A stretch of 64,000 nucleotides of DNA from DALYJJ01 sp033763935. GTDB lineage: Bacteria; Acidobacteriota; Terriglobia; Bryobacterales; Bryobacteraceae. Below are positions 49,306 to 57,692 of this stretch, in pieces (position 1 is the stretch's first letter; every line of letters begins with the position of its first letter). The translations under genes were made by a program, and so were the position numbers. The notes under the pieces were generated by a model. The model saw only the letters and a list, made by a program, of their open reading frames with translations, did not search any database and was not told the origin of the DNA. Where the stretch lies: the NCBI GenBank assembly GCA_033763935.1, contig JANRJO010000098.1, positions 3,372 to 67,371 on the forward strand. The letters are read 5' to 3'.

Positions 49306-49918
49306 CGATGGTGTGAGCGAGCAGGATGCGGTCTGTGGGGGCGAGGCGGGCTGCTTTGGTGAAGGCGCTTCGCTGGAAGCCGGCGCGGACCACGTTGGCC
49401 AAGCCTTTCGACGCGCAATAGAGGGCTACGTTCTGCGCGATGGCTCCGGCTTCGGCGGCGACCCAGGAGAGCACGTCTTCGGCAGTGTCTTCGGGGGACT
49501 GTTTCGTGAGGGCCATGCGGGCGACGTAGACGAGGTTGAGCGGGGCCGTGTCGGCGAAGTCCTGCGTAGAAGTGAGGGGGCGGCTGTCGCCAGGGGAGAC
49601 GGGGTCGAGGCGGTGGGCCTTGGCGTTATAGCGGAAGAGGCCTTCGGGTAGGGCCGCGTAGATCTCGATGGTTTGCCAGTTGTGGGCGGAGGGGGCGGTG
49701 CGGCCGCCGGCGTCGGGGCGGTTGATGCCGTAGGCGGCCCAGAGAAGGTTCGAGAGGGTTTCGCGGGGGAGGGGCTTGGTGGAGAACTCGCGCGCCGTGC
49801 GGCGGGCTTTGAGCGCCTGCATCAGGGGGCGGCCGCCGGTACTGTCGGTCGGGGGGAGTTCCAGCGCGGGCTGCGCGCAGAGGGGCGCGGCGAGGAGGAG
49901 AAGCAGGATGTGGATCAC
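49292..49918 (-). CDS. Exported SagB/nitroreductase-fold protein
   Basis: 208 residues. Signal peptide (MIHILLLLLAAPLCAQ). FMN-binding nitroreductase features: LMQALKARRTAREFSTKPLPRETLSNLLWAAYGINRP (the R-R-T-x-R-x-F motif), RTAPSAHNWQTIEIYAAL and WVAAEAGAIAQNVALYCASKGLANVVRAGF. It is of the short SagB/ThcOx-like type. Export is unusual for a flavoprotein, but acidobacteria have several. It was presumably convergent and nearly touching the four-helix gene before the OLD cassette separated them by 1774 bp. Confidence 0.85.
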   Translation of the reverse strand: MIHILLLLLAAPLCAQPALELPPTDSTGGRPLMQALKARRTAREFSTKPLPRETLSNLLWAAYGINRPDAGGRTAPSAHNWQTIEIYAALPEGLFRYNAKAHRLDPVSPGDSRPLTSTQDFADTAPLNLVYVARMALTKQSPEDTAEDVLSWVAAEAGAIAQNVALYCASKGLANVVRAGFQRSAFTKAARLAPTDRILLAHTIGFPK

Positions 49919-49945
49919 GGCTTCTCCAGCATACGCCGCGCACGT

Positions 49946-51358
49946 TTAGACAGCGGATGCGTCGGTCAACAGTAGCGGATAGTCGCGTAAGGGGAGGCCT
50001 TCGATTTGGAGGAGGCCGCCCTGGCGGTTGATCTTCTGCGCGGGTGTGATGTCGCCGGTGAGAAGGTCAACGATGACCGGTGTCTCGAGCTTCGCGGCGC
50101 GGCCGCTCCACACGGTGAGGCGGGTTTGCTTCGTGGGGAAGCCCTGCTGGAGGCTGGCCGGGAACCACCAGGCGTAGAGCGGGGCATTGCCGCGGAGGAA
50201 CGTGGCGGTTCGGACGGCGAGCGGTTCGTACTGGCCGGCGGCGCCTTCGATGCGGAGGAGGAGGTCCGCCCGCTTTGCCTGGCTGTCGAAGAACGTGCAC
50301 AAATTCTGCAGCGCATAGTAGGCCGCTTTGGGCGTGTAGACGGTGCCGCGCAGGACGCCCTTCGAGTTGGTCATGCCGCTTTGGCCGGTGGCCCAGACGT
50401 AGTTCACCATGTCGACGGTCTGGAAATAGCTGCTGACCTGCACGTCGCAGTTGAGGTCGGTGAGGAGGCGGCGGAGCAGCCACTTAGCCTGGCGAGCTTC
50501 ATCCCATTCGAACTCGCGGAGAGCCCCGGTGCTGTTGTTGGTGGAGGGAGCGCCGTTCTCGCCCTGCCACAGGGGCATCCCGGCTTTGTAGCGATGAACG
50601 AGCCCGCGGAAGGCGCGGAGGTCGGCTTCGTAGTTGTCTTCGGGAACGGCGCGGTAAGGGTGGTAGGAGATGACGTCGACCAGGTTGCCGAGACCTTCCT
50701 CCATGCAGCCTTCGAAGTAGTCCCAATCGCGCAGGCCGGCGAAGGCGCCGCCGATGAGCGTGCAGCCGGGAGTGGCCTTCCGGAGGAGTGGAGCCGTGAG
50801 TTTGACGAGATCCACGTAGCCTTTCGGGCTTGGTTTTTCGGGCTGCCAGAAGCCGGCGATGTTGGGCTCGTTCCAGATCTCGTAATGCTTCACGCGGCCC
50901 GCATAGCGCTCAGCAAGTTTCGCGACGTACCTGCTCCAGGCGGCCTTCGCCTCGTCGCTGTTCATGGGAGCCCAGCCAACGGCGGAGGGATGCGCCGGGC
51001 CGGGCGTGTAGAGCGTGTTGCCGTAGCCGAGGTTGAACCAGGGCTGGATGCCGATCTTGAGCAGAGAGTCGACGACGGAGTCGAGCCAGGCGAAATCATA
51101 TTCGCCTTTCTGCGTTTCGGTGCGCGCCCAGCCGGTCTGGCAGCGCGCCCATTTCACGCCGACCCGGGCCAGGTGTTCGTAGGTGCGCTCGGGGTCGAAC
51201 ATCTTACGGTCGAGAGTCTCGAAGCCGATCGAGATGGGGGAGGAGGCGATGTCCTTCGGCGAGCGCGGGCGTACGCGCGCCGGCGGGGCGGCGGGAGCCT
51301 GCGCCAGCGCGGCGGCGGCGGGGAGCATCGAGAGAAGAGTGCGTCGCGAGAGGGTCAT
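49946..51358 (-). CDS. Exported GH39-like beta-xylosidase
   Basis: 470 residues, with the ATG at 51358 starting a Tat-like signal (MTLSRRTLLSMLPAAAALAQ). Clan GH-A TIM barrel: GVKWARCQTGWARTETQKGEYDFAWLDSVVDSLLKIGIQPWFNLGYG, acid/base E in HYEIWNEPNIAGFWQP (near 172) and likely nucleophile E in LWQGENGAPS (near 274). ISYHPYRAVPEDN between them is as in GH39 enzymes. A C-terminal beta domain follows. It is the last gene of the seven-gene operon, so its natural role is probably removal of xylose units after glucuronic acid side chains are cut. Confidence 0.85.
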   Translation of the reverse strand: MTLSRRTLLSMLPAAAALAQAPAAPPARVRPRSPKDIASSPISIGFETLDRKMFDPERTYEHLARVGVKWARCQTGWARTETQKGEYDFAWLDSVVDSLLKIGIQPWFNLGYGNTLYTPGPAHPSAVGWAPMNSDEAKAAWSRYVAKLAERYAGRVKHYEIWNEPNIAGFWQPEKPSPKGYVDLVKLTAPLLRKATPGCTLIGGAFAGLRDWDYFEGCMEEGLGNLVDVISYHPYRAVPEDNYEADLRAFRGLVHRYKAGMPLWQGENGAPSTNNSTGALREFEWDEARQAKWLLRRLLTDLNCDVQVSSYFQTVDMVNYVWATGQSGMTNSKGVLRGTVYTPKAAYYALQNLCTFFDSQAKRADLLLRIEGAAGQYEPLAVRTATFLRGNAPLYAWWFPASLQQGFPTKQTRLTVWSGRAAKLETPVIVDLLTGDITPAQKINRQGGLLQIEGLPLRDYPLLLTDASAV

Positions 51359-52428
51359 TTCGTCGGTAGTCCTTTCAAGGCTTGTTGAAGCCAGCGCCAA
51401 TGCGCGGGCGCGGCCATGCTGAATCCGTAGAAGTTGAAGTCTGCGGCCGGCGAGGCAGCAAGAAGTTCCAGGCGGGCGGCGACGTCTGCCGCGGAGCGGC
51501 AGTCAGGTTCGTGGAAGACGAAGCCGCCGGTGAGGGGGACCGCGGGGTGGGCGGGAATGCGTGCGATGGCAGTGCGCATGTCTTCGAGCGTCGCGCCGAA
51601 CCAGGTGTAGGTGGCTTCGGCGTTGTACTCGGCGAGGTCTTCGAGCCGGAGTGTGCACTTGCCGCCGGCCCACGCTTCGGTTTGCGAAGTTCGGATGTTG
51701 AGTGTGGTGCGCGGCAGGGCTTGTCGTATGCGGCAGAGCAGGTCTTTCTGAACCTTGCGCCGCCACGCGAGGGCGGCTTGCTGAAGCGGGCCGGGGAGAG
51801 TGGGTGGCTCCGCGTAGGGATCGGTGAGCCAGTGGCGGATGTTGGTCTGGAGCGCGGCCTTGAGTTCGGGGACAGCGCCGGCGCAACGGTCGCAGCAGCA
51901 GAGCGAGAGTTGCCACGAGATTGCCGCCGGAAGCGGGATGCCGCGTTTATCGTGGAGGCCCTGGTGTTCGTAGCCCATGAAGCTGAGCGCTTCGAGATCG
52001 AGTTCCGCGATGCCGGGGATTTCGGCGGCGCGGCGGCAGAGCTGGATGCAGTGGTCTTGCACCTCGGGCTGCGCCGGACACAGCGCGTACGGGTAGCGTT
52101 CGTCGAAGGCGTTGGTGATGCAGAGGTGCGGGGACGCTTCGCCGAGGAGATCGTTGTGGCAGAGGACCAGCCAGGCCGCGGTATGGAAGCGGCGGGCCTC
52201 GGCGGCTTCGAGAAACGAGAGGAGTTCTAGAGGCGCAGTGAGTCCCGGCGAAAGCGGTTGTTCATAGACCACGCGTGAGGCGTGGCCGGGAAGCAGCATG
52301 CGGCCGCCGTGGTAGGCGAGGCCGATACGGCAGCCGTTGAGCCCGACGTTCTCGAGGTGATCGAGGACGGCTTGTGGAGGCCGGCCCTCGAGGTCCCAGA
52401 GGTTCATCCAGACGGCTCTTCTGCTCAT
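51355..52428 (-). CDS. TIM-barrel-like protein of xylan operon, unknown family
   Basis: 357 residues without a signal peptide. WMNLWDLEGRPPQAVLDHLENVGLNGCRIGLAYHGGRMLLP and IPGIAELDLEALSFMGYEHQG suggest a (beta/alpha)8 barrel as in putative glycosidases of the DUF4015/GHL type. A Cys-rich LSLCCCDRCAGAV could bind metal or be structural. EALSF, FNFYGFS and ATYTWFG could provide acidic residues, but I see no classical catalytic pair. It overlaps the SDR gene before and the GH39-like gene after it by 4 bp each, so it works in the operon. Cytoplasmic. Function uncertain. Confidence 0.65.
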   Translation of the reverse strand: MSRRAVWMNLWDLEGRPPQAVLDHLENVGLNGCRIGLAYHGGRMLLPGHASRVVYEQPLSPGLTAPLELLSFLEAAEARRFHTAAWLVLCHNDLLGEASPHLCITNAFDERYPYALCPAQPEVQDHCIQLCRRAAEIPGIAELDLEALSFMGYEHQGLHDKRGIPLPAAISWQLSLCCCDRCAGAVPELKAALQTNIRHWLTDPYAEPPTLPGPLQQAALAWRRKVQKDLLCRIRQALPRTTLNIRTSQTEAWAGGKCTLRLEDLAEYNAEATYTWFGATLEDMRTAIARIPAHPAVPLTGGFVFHEPDCRSAADVAARLELLAASPAADFNFYGFSMAAPAHWRWLQQALKGLPTK

Positions 52429-53186
52429 GGCTCGAGGTCGCTCAGATCGAGGAGGGCGGCGTCACGGCCGCCGTCTACCGTCAGGAGCGTGCCCGTGATC
52501 CACGACGCCGCGGGACTCGCAAGGAAGGCGATGGCCTGGGCGATATCTTCGGGCTTGCCGAGGCGGCGCATGGGGAACGTCGAGAGCACGCGGCGGCGCG
52601 CTTCCTCGGGGTTCTTGAAGGAGGCGAAGTAGGGCTCTGTGCGGACGCTCTCGATCTGGCCGGGTAGGATGCCGTTGACACGGATGGCCGGCGCATACTC
52701 GACGGCGAGGCTCCGCGTAAGAGCGATGAGGCTGCCCTTCGACGCCGAGTAGGGGAAGGAGCGGCGCGAGGAGCGAAGTCCTTGAGCGGAGGCTACGGTG
52801 ACGATGCTCGCATGCGCGGATTTCGAGAGCAAGGGGTGAGCGGCACGCGCGCAGAGCCACGCGGACTTGGCGTTGACGTCGTGGCTCGCGTTCCAGTCTT
52901 CTTCGCTTGCGGCGAGGGTGGTCGTCGAGTACAGGCGACCCGCGTTGCAGATGAGGGTGTCGAGAGAGGTGAGGCCGGCGAAGAACGCTTCCACCTGATC
53001 GCCATGGGAAACGTCGAGGACCGCATGAGCGGCGTTCAGCTTCGCGGCGGCGGCTTCGGCGAGGGCGGGGTCGATGTCGACGATGGTGACGCGCGCGCCT
53101 TCGGCGGAGAAGAGCTCCGCCGTGGCGAAGCCGATCCCGCGCCCGGCGCCGGTGACGACAACGTTCCACCCGCTGAAGCGGCTCAT
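52425..53186 (-). CDS. SDR-family oxidoreductase of xylan operon
   Basis: 253 residues with the classical SDR motifs: VVTGAGRGIGFATAELFSAEGARVTIVDID, the CNAGRLYSTTTL strand, catalytic Ser in TVASAQGLRSSRRSFPYSASKGSLIALTRSLAVEYAPAIRVNGILPG, where Y-S-A-S-K is the Y-x-x-x-K. The D-I-D after the second strand favours NAD. In sugar-acid pathways such enzymes interconvert keto and hydroxy acids (KduD-like), which would fit uronate breakdown with its neighbours, but this is inference. Overlaps MFS and TIM-barrel genes by 4 bp each. Confidence 0.88.
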   Translation of the reverse strand: MSRFSGWNVVVTGAGRGIGFATAELFSAEGARVTIVDIDPALAEAAAAKLNAAHAVLDVSHGDQVEAFFAGLTSLDTLICNAGRLYSTTTLAASEEDWNASHDVNAKSAWLCARAAHPLLSKSAHASIVTVASAQGLRSSRRSFPYSASKGSLIALTRSLAVEYAPAIRVNGILPGQIESVRTEPYFASFKNPEEARRRVLSTFPMRRLGKPEDIAQAIAFLASPAASWITGTLLTVDGGRDAALLDLSDLEP

Positions 53187-54427
53187 GCGGCGGCCTCCGA
53201 GAGGCGGACGGCTTCAACGCGGCCGATGACAAAGAGCAGTGACAGGCAGGCGAACAAGGCGAGCGTGCCGACAATCCAGAAGACGCTTTCATACCCACTG
53301 CCCTGGACGAGCCAACCCACGACGTACGTGAAGAGGGCGCCCCCGCCGCTCGCCGCCGTGCCCGTCCAGCCGATGGCCGTCGCCATAGCGGAGCGCGGGA
53401 AGAGATCGGCGTGGAGGGCGAGAATGTTGGCGCTCCACAGACCGAAGCCGAACGTGGCCAGCGAGACCCAGGCGATGGCGGAGGCGGCGCTATCGGCGCC
53501 CACGACGCGCAGGCCGCCCGACATGGCGAGTGCGCCGGCAAACATCACGCTCTTGCGCGCGAGGGTCGCCGAGTAGCCGCGCTGAAGCAGACGATCGGAG
53601 ACGCCGCCCCCGATGAGCTTGCCGAGGTCGACGGTGAGGAACGGGATCCAGCCGAAGAGGCCGATTTCCTTGAGTGTGAAGCCATGCTCCTTGTTGAGGT
53701 AGTCGGGGAGCCAGAAGACGTAGAACCACCAGACGGGGGTCGCGACCATGCGGGTGAGCATCAGGCCCCAGAGTTTGCGTTCCCCAAGGAGGGAGCGTAA
53801 GGATGGACGCGCAGAACGTGCCTCCGGTTCGGTATCCAGCTTCTCCTGAAGCCAGGGATGCTCAGCGGGGCGATGGTAGATCCACCACCATGCCGCGAGC
53901 CACACGAAGCCGGCGAGGCCGGTGACGACGAACGCGGAGCGCCAGCCGAAGGCGAGGGCGAGACCGGCGACGATGGGCGGAGCGAGGATGGCGCCGATGG
54001 CGGAGCCGCCGTCAAAGACGCCCATGGCGAAGGCGCGGCGTGACTTCGGGAACCATTCGGCGATGGCCTTGCCGCCGGCCGGCCAGTTACCGGACTCGCC
54101 CAGGCCGAGGAGGAAGCGGAGCGCGCCGAGGGACCACGGGCCGGTGGCGAAGGCATGGGCGACCGCGGCGAGCGACCAGACACCGACGAACCAGGCGAAG
54201 CCCTTGCGGGTGCCGATGCGATCGATGAAGACGCCGCTGGCGACCTGTGCGAGCGTGTAGGCGATGAGGAAGAGCGTGGTGATGGTTCCGTAGTCGACGC
54301 TGGAGAGGCCGAGGTCCTGGCGCAGGCTGGGCAGCACGACGGCGAGGGTCTGCCGGTCCACGTAGTTGATAACTGTGGACAGGCAGAGCAGGGCGAGTAT
54401 CAGCCAGCGCAGCGTGGGGAGCGGCAT
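53183..54427 (-). CDS. MFS transporter, ACS family (ExuT-like hexuronate permease)
   Basis: 414 residues, about 12 helices. Anion:cation symporter signature: STVINYVDRQTLAVVLPSLRQDLGLSSVDYGTITTLFLIAYTLAQVASGVFIDRIGTRKGFAW, then LGLGESGNWPAGGKAIAEWFPKSRRAFAMGVFDGGSAIGAILAPP, the N-W-P-A-x-x-K-x-x-x-E-W-F-P motif of hexuronate/gluconate transporters. In this operon it would carry glucuronate or a uronate-containing product across the inner membrane after GH115 cleavage. 5 bp after the enolase-like gene, 4-bp overlap with the SDR gene. Confidence 0.9.
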   Translation of the reverse strand: MPLPTLRWLILALLCLSTVINYVDRQTLAVVLPSLRQDLGLSSVDYGTITTLFLIAYTLAQVASGVFIDRIGTRKGFAWFVGVWSLAAVAHAFATGPWSLGALRFLLGLGESGNWPAGGKAIAEWFPKSRRAFAMGVFDGGSAIGAILAPPIVAGLALAFGWRSAFVVTGLAGFVWLAAWWWIYHRPAEHPWLQEKLDTEPEARSARPSLRSLLGERKLWGLMLTRMVATPVWWFYVFWLPDYLNKEHGFTLKEIGLFGWIPFLTVDLGKLIGGGVSDRLLQRGYSATLARKSVMFAGALAMSGGLRVVGADSAASAIAWVSLATFGFGLWSANILALHADLFPRSAMATAIGWTGTAASGGGALFTYVVGWLVQGSGYESVFWIVGTLALFACLSLLFVIGRVEAVRLSEAAA

Positions 54428-54432
54428 GGGTG

Positions 54433-55587
54433 TCAGCCTCGGGAGAAGCTGGTCTTCACGTCGTTGACGGAGCTTAGCGGCGCGGCGATGGCGTGGATGA
54501 GACCGAGGTCGACGTCAACGCCGAGACCGGGGCCCTCAGGGAGCAGCAGGTCGCCGTCTTCGAAGCGGACGCGTTCGCGCGTGACGTCGTGCGTGTAAAG
54601 GGACGGGCCGACGGGGTCGGAGGCGTAATCGAGGCGAGGGGCGGCAGCGCCCACGTGCGCCTGCGCGGCGGTAGCGACGCTCAGCTCCTGCGTGGTGCCG
54701 ATGAGGCATTCGAGGTTGGCGCTGTCGGCCAGCTGGAAGAGGCGCAGCATGCCCTGAATGCCGCCCGCGACGGTGATGCTGATGTTGAAGATGTCCACCG
54801 CGCGGTGGCGGATGAGGCGGACGGCGTACTCCGGGCTGCGGACGTGCTCACTCACCGGGTGATCGATCTTGGTGCGCGCTTCGGCGATGAGTTCGACGTC
54901 GTCGCGGTCGACGGGGCTTTCTATGCTCTCGAACGGGAACTGGGAGAGTCGCTTATAGGCGCGGAGGAAGGCGGGGAGGGTGAAGAGACCGCTGCCGTCG
55001 AGCGAGGTGAGCGTCAGCAGCTTGCCGTACCGGCCGCAGATGGATTCGAGCAGTTCGCAATCGGCGTCGGTGTTCGAGCCGAAGTAGAAGCGGAAGGCGG
55101 AGAACCCACGGTCGAACTGTTCGGAGACCAGGCGTATGCGGTCGGCCACGTCGGCGCGGCTCTTCATGCGGAAGATTGGGTAGCAGATGGGGACTCGTGT
55201 GCGGCGGGCCCCGCCGAGGAGTTCGGCGACGCTGATGCCAAGAAGGCGCGCCTTGAGGTCGTGCATCGCGATACTCACGCCGGCGCGCACCAGGCAGGCT
55301 TTGCCGTGAAAGCGCGTGCCGGGGAAGTTGGCGAGCATCAGATCCTCGACGCCGTTCGTGTCCATGGCGGAGCGGCCGGCGAGGAGCGAGGCGAGCACAC
55401 GCTGCAGGTCTTCGGCGTCGGGCTGCATGGCGGGGAGGTGCGAGACGTCGCTGATCTCACCCCAGCCGGTGGAGCCATCCGAGGCGGTAAGTCGAAGAAG
55501 GATGTGCTGGCTGGGTTCGCCGTAGAGGCGGCCCGTGAGGACCGGGTATAAATCGACGCTTCGGATGACGGGGGCTTCGCTCAGCAT
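54433..55587 (-). CDS. Enolase-superfamily (mandelate racemase-like) protein with altered active site
   Basis: 384 residues from the ATG at 55587; a longer frame upstream is shadow. N-terminal cap (SVDLYPVLTGRLYGEPSQHILLRLTASDGSTGWGEISDVSHL) and barrel as in mandelate racemase/muconate-lactonising enzymes. Metal ligands seem kept: D in LTSLDGSG, E in FESIESPVDRDD, E in PVSEHVRSPEY. Catalytic lysines are missing: the K-x-K strand reads FSAFRFYFGS and the second lysine strand reads DIFNISITVAGGI. The late LIGTTQELSVATAAQAHV retains the E. It may be an uncommon sugar-acid dehydratase or a non-lysine racemase. In the xylan operon. Confidence 0.85.
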   Translation of the reverse strand: MLSEAPVIRSVDLYPVLTGRLYGEPSQHILLRLTASDGSTGWGEISDVSHLPAMQPDAEDLQRVLASLLAGRSAMDTNGVEDLMLANFPGTRFHGKACLVRAGVSIAMHDLKARLLGISVAELLGGARRTRVPICYPIFRMKSRADVADRIRLVSEQFDRGFSAFRFYFGSNTDADCELLESICGRYGKLLTLTSLDGSGLFTLPAFLRAYKRLSQFPFESIESPVDRDDVELIAEARTKIDHPVSEHVRSPEYAVRLIRHRAVDIFNISITVAGGIQGMLRLFQLADSANLECLIGTTQELSVATAAQAHVGAAAPRLDYASDPVGPSLYTHDVTRERVRFEDGDLLLPEGPGLGVDVDLGLIHAIAAPLSSVNDVKTSFSRG

Positions 55588-57692
55588 TAGCTGCCTGCCT
55601 TTCTGGTGATCAATGTCTTCGTGGTTCGATACGCCGCGCCCAGGTTCATTTTCCGATCCCCGCGATACCAGTGGGACCATTCGCCTTTGGTGTTGAGCGC
55701 TTGGCCGGCCCGGATCTCATCCCAGGATTCGAGGGCCGCTTTGAGGTGGCGGTGTACGGCGCCGGTGTCGTGTTTACGCTCGGCGATGCTTGCTTCGGCA
55801 AGGGCGGCGGTCCAACGGCCGAGGCCGCTCAGGATCTTCGCCTGTCCCACCAGGTTCGCTTGGAAGAAGTCTGCGGCCTCACCTTCGAGACTGACAGCCT
55901 CGGCTGCCGCGATCGCTCGGTCAAGAGCCGCAAGTTGGCGGCGCACGCGGAGAAGCAGGGCATCGGGCGGCTCTTCGCCGGTCGCGCGCAAGTCAGGGAA
56001 GGACTTTGCGAGGTTGGCGTCCTGGCGCGAGAGCTTCGTATAGAGATCTTCGTTGCGGCCTTCAAGCAGCGCCTTCGCGATGCGGTTGCCTTCGTGGAGG
56101 GTGAGGCCGTCGAGCAGGTCCGGGGTGCCCCGGGTTTCGTTCAGGACGTAGGCATCGAAGAACGCGCGATAGGCTTTTTCGGCTTGTTCGGCGGCCGCCG
56201 CAAAGCGCTCCTGGCACCAGCGGCGGAGGAAGGCGTCGGGCTGAAAGGCCGCGATGTCCCACACCATTTCGGCAGTGGCGGCAAGCCCGAGGACGAACTC
56301 GCGAATGTTAGCGACGTTGGCGATGAAGTAGTGGGGGCCATTGCGCTCATATGCCTCGCGAGTCATGCGAAAGGTAACGGAGGGAGGAACCGCCTGCACC
56401 AGGTGCGGGCCCCAGCCCCAGACCGCGTGATGGTAGTAACCGCCGTACGTGCGGTCCTTTTCGCGCGGCGTGTCGTGGAAGTCGGCCTGCCATTTCCAAC
56501 CGGGGCTGTTGTCGGCAAAGACGATGGTGACGTCGTTCGGAAGCTTGAGATTGCCCTGCCGGAAGAGGTACGCCCCTTCCATCCAGAGCGTGGTGGTGAT
56601 GGGCGGCTGCGGGCGAGGATCGGTTTCGGCGATGATGCGGCGCTGCAGGGCGATGGCGTCCGAAATCATCGCGCCGCGGCCCTCATCCGTGGTGGGCGCC
56701 TGTTTGTCCGCAAGCCAGATCGGGCGGTCGGCGATGCCGCGAAGGCCCACCTGCCAGACCACCGGGTACTGCGCCCAGCGCCTGGCGTAGAAGCGCCAGA
56801 CCTCTTCGAACGCCGCTTTGTTGGATGCGTAGCTGTATTCCACGGAGCGTCCGCGCGCGCGCCAGTAGTTGTTGAAGGCGAAGGCGCTGACGCCCATGGG
56901 CTCGACGTGGTGCATGGAGACGTAGAGGCCGCGGCGTGCCGCTTCGCGGATCATACGCTCCTCGGCGGGGTTGTCAATGTCGTTGAACGACGCCGGGATC
57001 ACCAGGTTCATCTTGAGCCGCAGCATGGCTTCAAAGATGCGGGGATGGATCTCAGGCGCGGTGACCTGATGGTAGTACGGGTAATTGATGTCCCGCGGGC
57101 CCCCGCCGTCTTTCCATTCGGTGAGGAGATCCTCGTCGTTGATAAACCAGCCGCGGTAGCGGAAGGAGGGGGCGGCGAGGGTGCGGTCGACGGTGAGCGC
57201 CAGCTGCTCGCGGCGCGGGTGGGAGCGGCCCGACCAAAAGTAGAGCGGGTCAACGCCAAGCTCGCGGGCGATGAGATCGTAGAGCGCGAACATCGTCCCG
57301 CGGGGATCCGCGCCGGCGATGAGGAGTATGTTTCGTGCGGGCCGCTCGAGCGTGAGCAGGCGCGCCGATTCGGGCTCTTGCGGGAGTTGCAGGCCGGGTG
57401 CGAGCCCGGCGATGATACGGCGCGAATCGGCGAGCGAGACGCTGGCGAGAACCACGCAGTGGGGACGGCAGGCTTCGACTGCAACAGCGCGCGGAAGCGT
57501 TCGTCCGGTGATGCGCCGCACGTCTTCAATGAGGTCGAGCGCGGCGAGGCGCAGGAACTCGGGCTCGGACGGCGGTACAACGATGGCCGCGGCACTGTCC
57601 TTCGATGCAAGGACAAACTCCGCCCGTGCGGCGGCGCTGACCCACAGCACCGCCGCCGCTGCAAGAATTGCCGGCCTTCGCGCCCTCACCAT
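55587..57692 (-). CDS. GH115-type exported alpha-glucuronidase
   Basis: 701 residues, ATG at 57692 with signal (MVRARRPAILAAAAVLWVSAAARA). The GH115 pattern is clear: NILLIAGADPRGTMFALYDLIARELGVDPLYFWSGRSHPRREQLAL, FRYRGWFINDEDLLTEWKDGGGPRDINYPYYHQVTAPEIHPRIFEAMLRLKMNLVIPASFND, YVSMHHVEPMGVSAFAFNNYW and GGYYHHAVWGWGPHLVQAVPPSVT. Family members remove (4-O-methyl-)glucuronic acid from glucuronoxylan. It is shorter than usual (800-980), seemingly lacking the C-terminal domain. TonB receptor stop overlaps its start by 7 bp. Shares one base with the enolase-like gene start. Confidence 0.92.
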   Translation of the reverse strand: MVRARRPAILAAAAVLWVSAAARAEFVLASKDSAAAIVVPPSEPEFLRLAALDLIEDVRRITGRTLPRAVAVEACRPHCVVLASVSLADSRRIIAGLAPGLQLPQEPESARLLTLERPARNILLIAGADPRGTMFALYDLIARELGVDPLYFWSGRSHPRREQLALTVDRTLAAPSFRYRGWFINDEDLLTEWKDGGGPRDINYPYYHQVTAPEIHPRIFEAMLRLKMNLVIPASFNDIDNPAEERMIREAARRGLYVSMHHVEPMGVSAFAFNNYWRARGRSVEYSYASNKAAFEEVWRFYARRWAQYPVVWQVGLRGIADRPIWLADKQAPTTDEGRGAMISDAIALQRRIIAETDPRPQPPITTTLWMEGAYLFRQGNLKLPNDVTIVFADNSPGWKWQADFHDTPREKDRTYGGYYHHAVWGWGPHLVQAVPPSVTFRMTREAYERNGPHYFIANVANIREFVLGLAATAEMVWDIAAFQPDAFLRRWCQERFAAAAEQAEKAYRAFFDAYVLNETRGTPDLLDGLTLHEGNRIAKALLEGRNEDLYTKLSRQDANLAKSFPDLRATGEEPPDALLLRVRRQLAALDRAIAAAEAVSLEGEAADFFQANLVGQAKILSGLGRWTAALAEASIAERKHDTGAVHRHLKAALESWDEIRAGQALNTKGEWSHWYRGDRKMNLGAAYRTTKTLITRKAGS

